From the NCBI GenBank assembly GCA_947247005.1, contig OX365953.1, forward strand, positions 27,278,784-27,342,783: a stretch of 64,000 bases of DNA, read 5' to 3'. This stretch comes from Spisula solida (taxonomy: Eukaryota; Mollusca; Bivalvia; Venerida; Mactridae). Numbering within the stretch: the stretch's first letter is position 1; each line of letters starts with the position of its first letter. Positions 63,629 through 64,000 of the stretch are shown piece by piece. The notes under the pieces are model-generated. The model saw only the letters and a list, made by a program, of their open reading frames with translations, had not been told where the DNA came from and ran no database searches. Position numbers and translations under genes: made by a program.

Positions 63629-64000
63629 TAGTGCGGCCAAGATATGATGGCACAATAACATTGTTTAAACGTCACTGGTTGGATTAGTCCATATCAAAAC
63701 GCGGGTAAGTAAATAAATCACGATCATCTAAGCGCTTGTTCAGTTATTTTAATTTATTTAATTAAAGACGAAGATCATTTTGCTTATTATATGGTCTAGT
63801 GGTAACGCTTCTAATCTCAACCCGGACGGTCCGGGTTCGAATCCCATCAGAATCTTTTTTTTATTACTTTTTTGTTTCGCGAATGTTTTTTCCGTTTATT
63901 GACCCAGACTGAAAATAAGCACCCCTTTCTGTCGAAAATGAACCCATCGGCTCATTAGCATGTGTAAATGTTATTGTGCCATCATATCTTGGCCGCACTA
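63629..64000. mobile_element. 372-bp deletion derivative of element X
   Basis: It has the same 33-bp TIRs as 20685-21841 (TAGTGCGGCCAAGATATGAT start), flanked on the left by TA (63627-63628). The right end coincides with the window end. It keeps about 235 bp of X's left part, including the plus-strand tRNA-like cassette, and about 100 bp of its right part, and has lost the HTH fragment and the right cassette. Confidence 0.92.
63792..63863 (+). promoter_or_regulatory. tRNA-like Pol III cassette in the 372-bp element
   Basis: A box TGGTCTAGTGGT (63792-63803), B box GGTTCGAATCC (63834-63844, exact) and an eight-T run near 63855-63862. It is better preserved than the copy in X: CCGGGTTCGAATCCC restores part of a T-arm stem. 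Confidence 0.8.

Overview
The window looks like nuclear DNA of an invertebrate animal, most likely a lophotrochozoan and plausibly a bivalve mollusc. The grounds are GT-AG introns, a metazoan beta-tubulin, intronless class A GPCRs, LINE reverse transcriptase relics of the kind common in mollusc genomes, mariner relatives, tRNA-derived SINEs and many short TIR elements in AT-rich DNA. The species call is inference; I could run no search.

Genes. (1) 7756-13665 (+) is a complete three-exon beta-tubulin of 445 residues. (2) 5506-4347 (-) holds the first two exons of a secreted coiled-coil protein, with its 3' part unresolved. (3) 31546-32520 (+) is an intronless rhodopsin-like GPCR with an internally duplicated, glycosylation-rich N-terminus. 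(4) and (5), 46752-47762 and 60340-61353 (+), are two paralogous intronless GPCRs, about 90% identical by eye. They lie in a tandem segmental duplication: unit A about 39260-49560 and unit B about 50337-63080. (6) 52976-53920 (+) encodes a coiled coil with a zinc-knuckle pair at each end and is the only ORF of a young non-autonomous LTR element. (7) 19687-20181 (+) is a possible spliced mini-gene inside a TIR element.

Layout. 1-6600 holds satellites, a LINE relic and the secreted-protein exons, ending in a 22-bp minisatellite. 7.6-13.9 kb is the tubulin locus. 14-16.3 kb is a nest of LINE, SINE and MITE relics. 19.5-24.5 kb is a TIR element with subterminal repeat arrays, carrying a second TIR element nested inside it, followed by a decayed mariner. 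25.5-27 kb holds fold-back structures and a SINE piece. 30-37.4 kb holds a TTAA element, GPCR 1, a LINE relic and a 51-bp minisatellite. 39-63 kb is the GPCR duplication, and a short TIR element ends the window.

The duplication works as a natural recorder. Several elements are present in one unit while the other keeps the empty target site, so their boundaries and target duplications can be read directly. The most unusual pattern is that two TIR families with unrelated ends (20685-21841 and 40359-41094) each carry two tRNA-like, Pol III-type cassettes (A box, B box, T-run), one near each end and pointing inward. A 372-bp relative of the first family at 63629-64000 keeps one cassette. Whether this has been described before could not be checked here.
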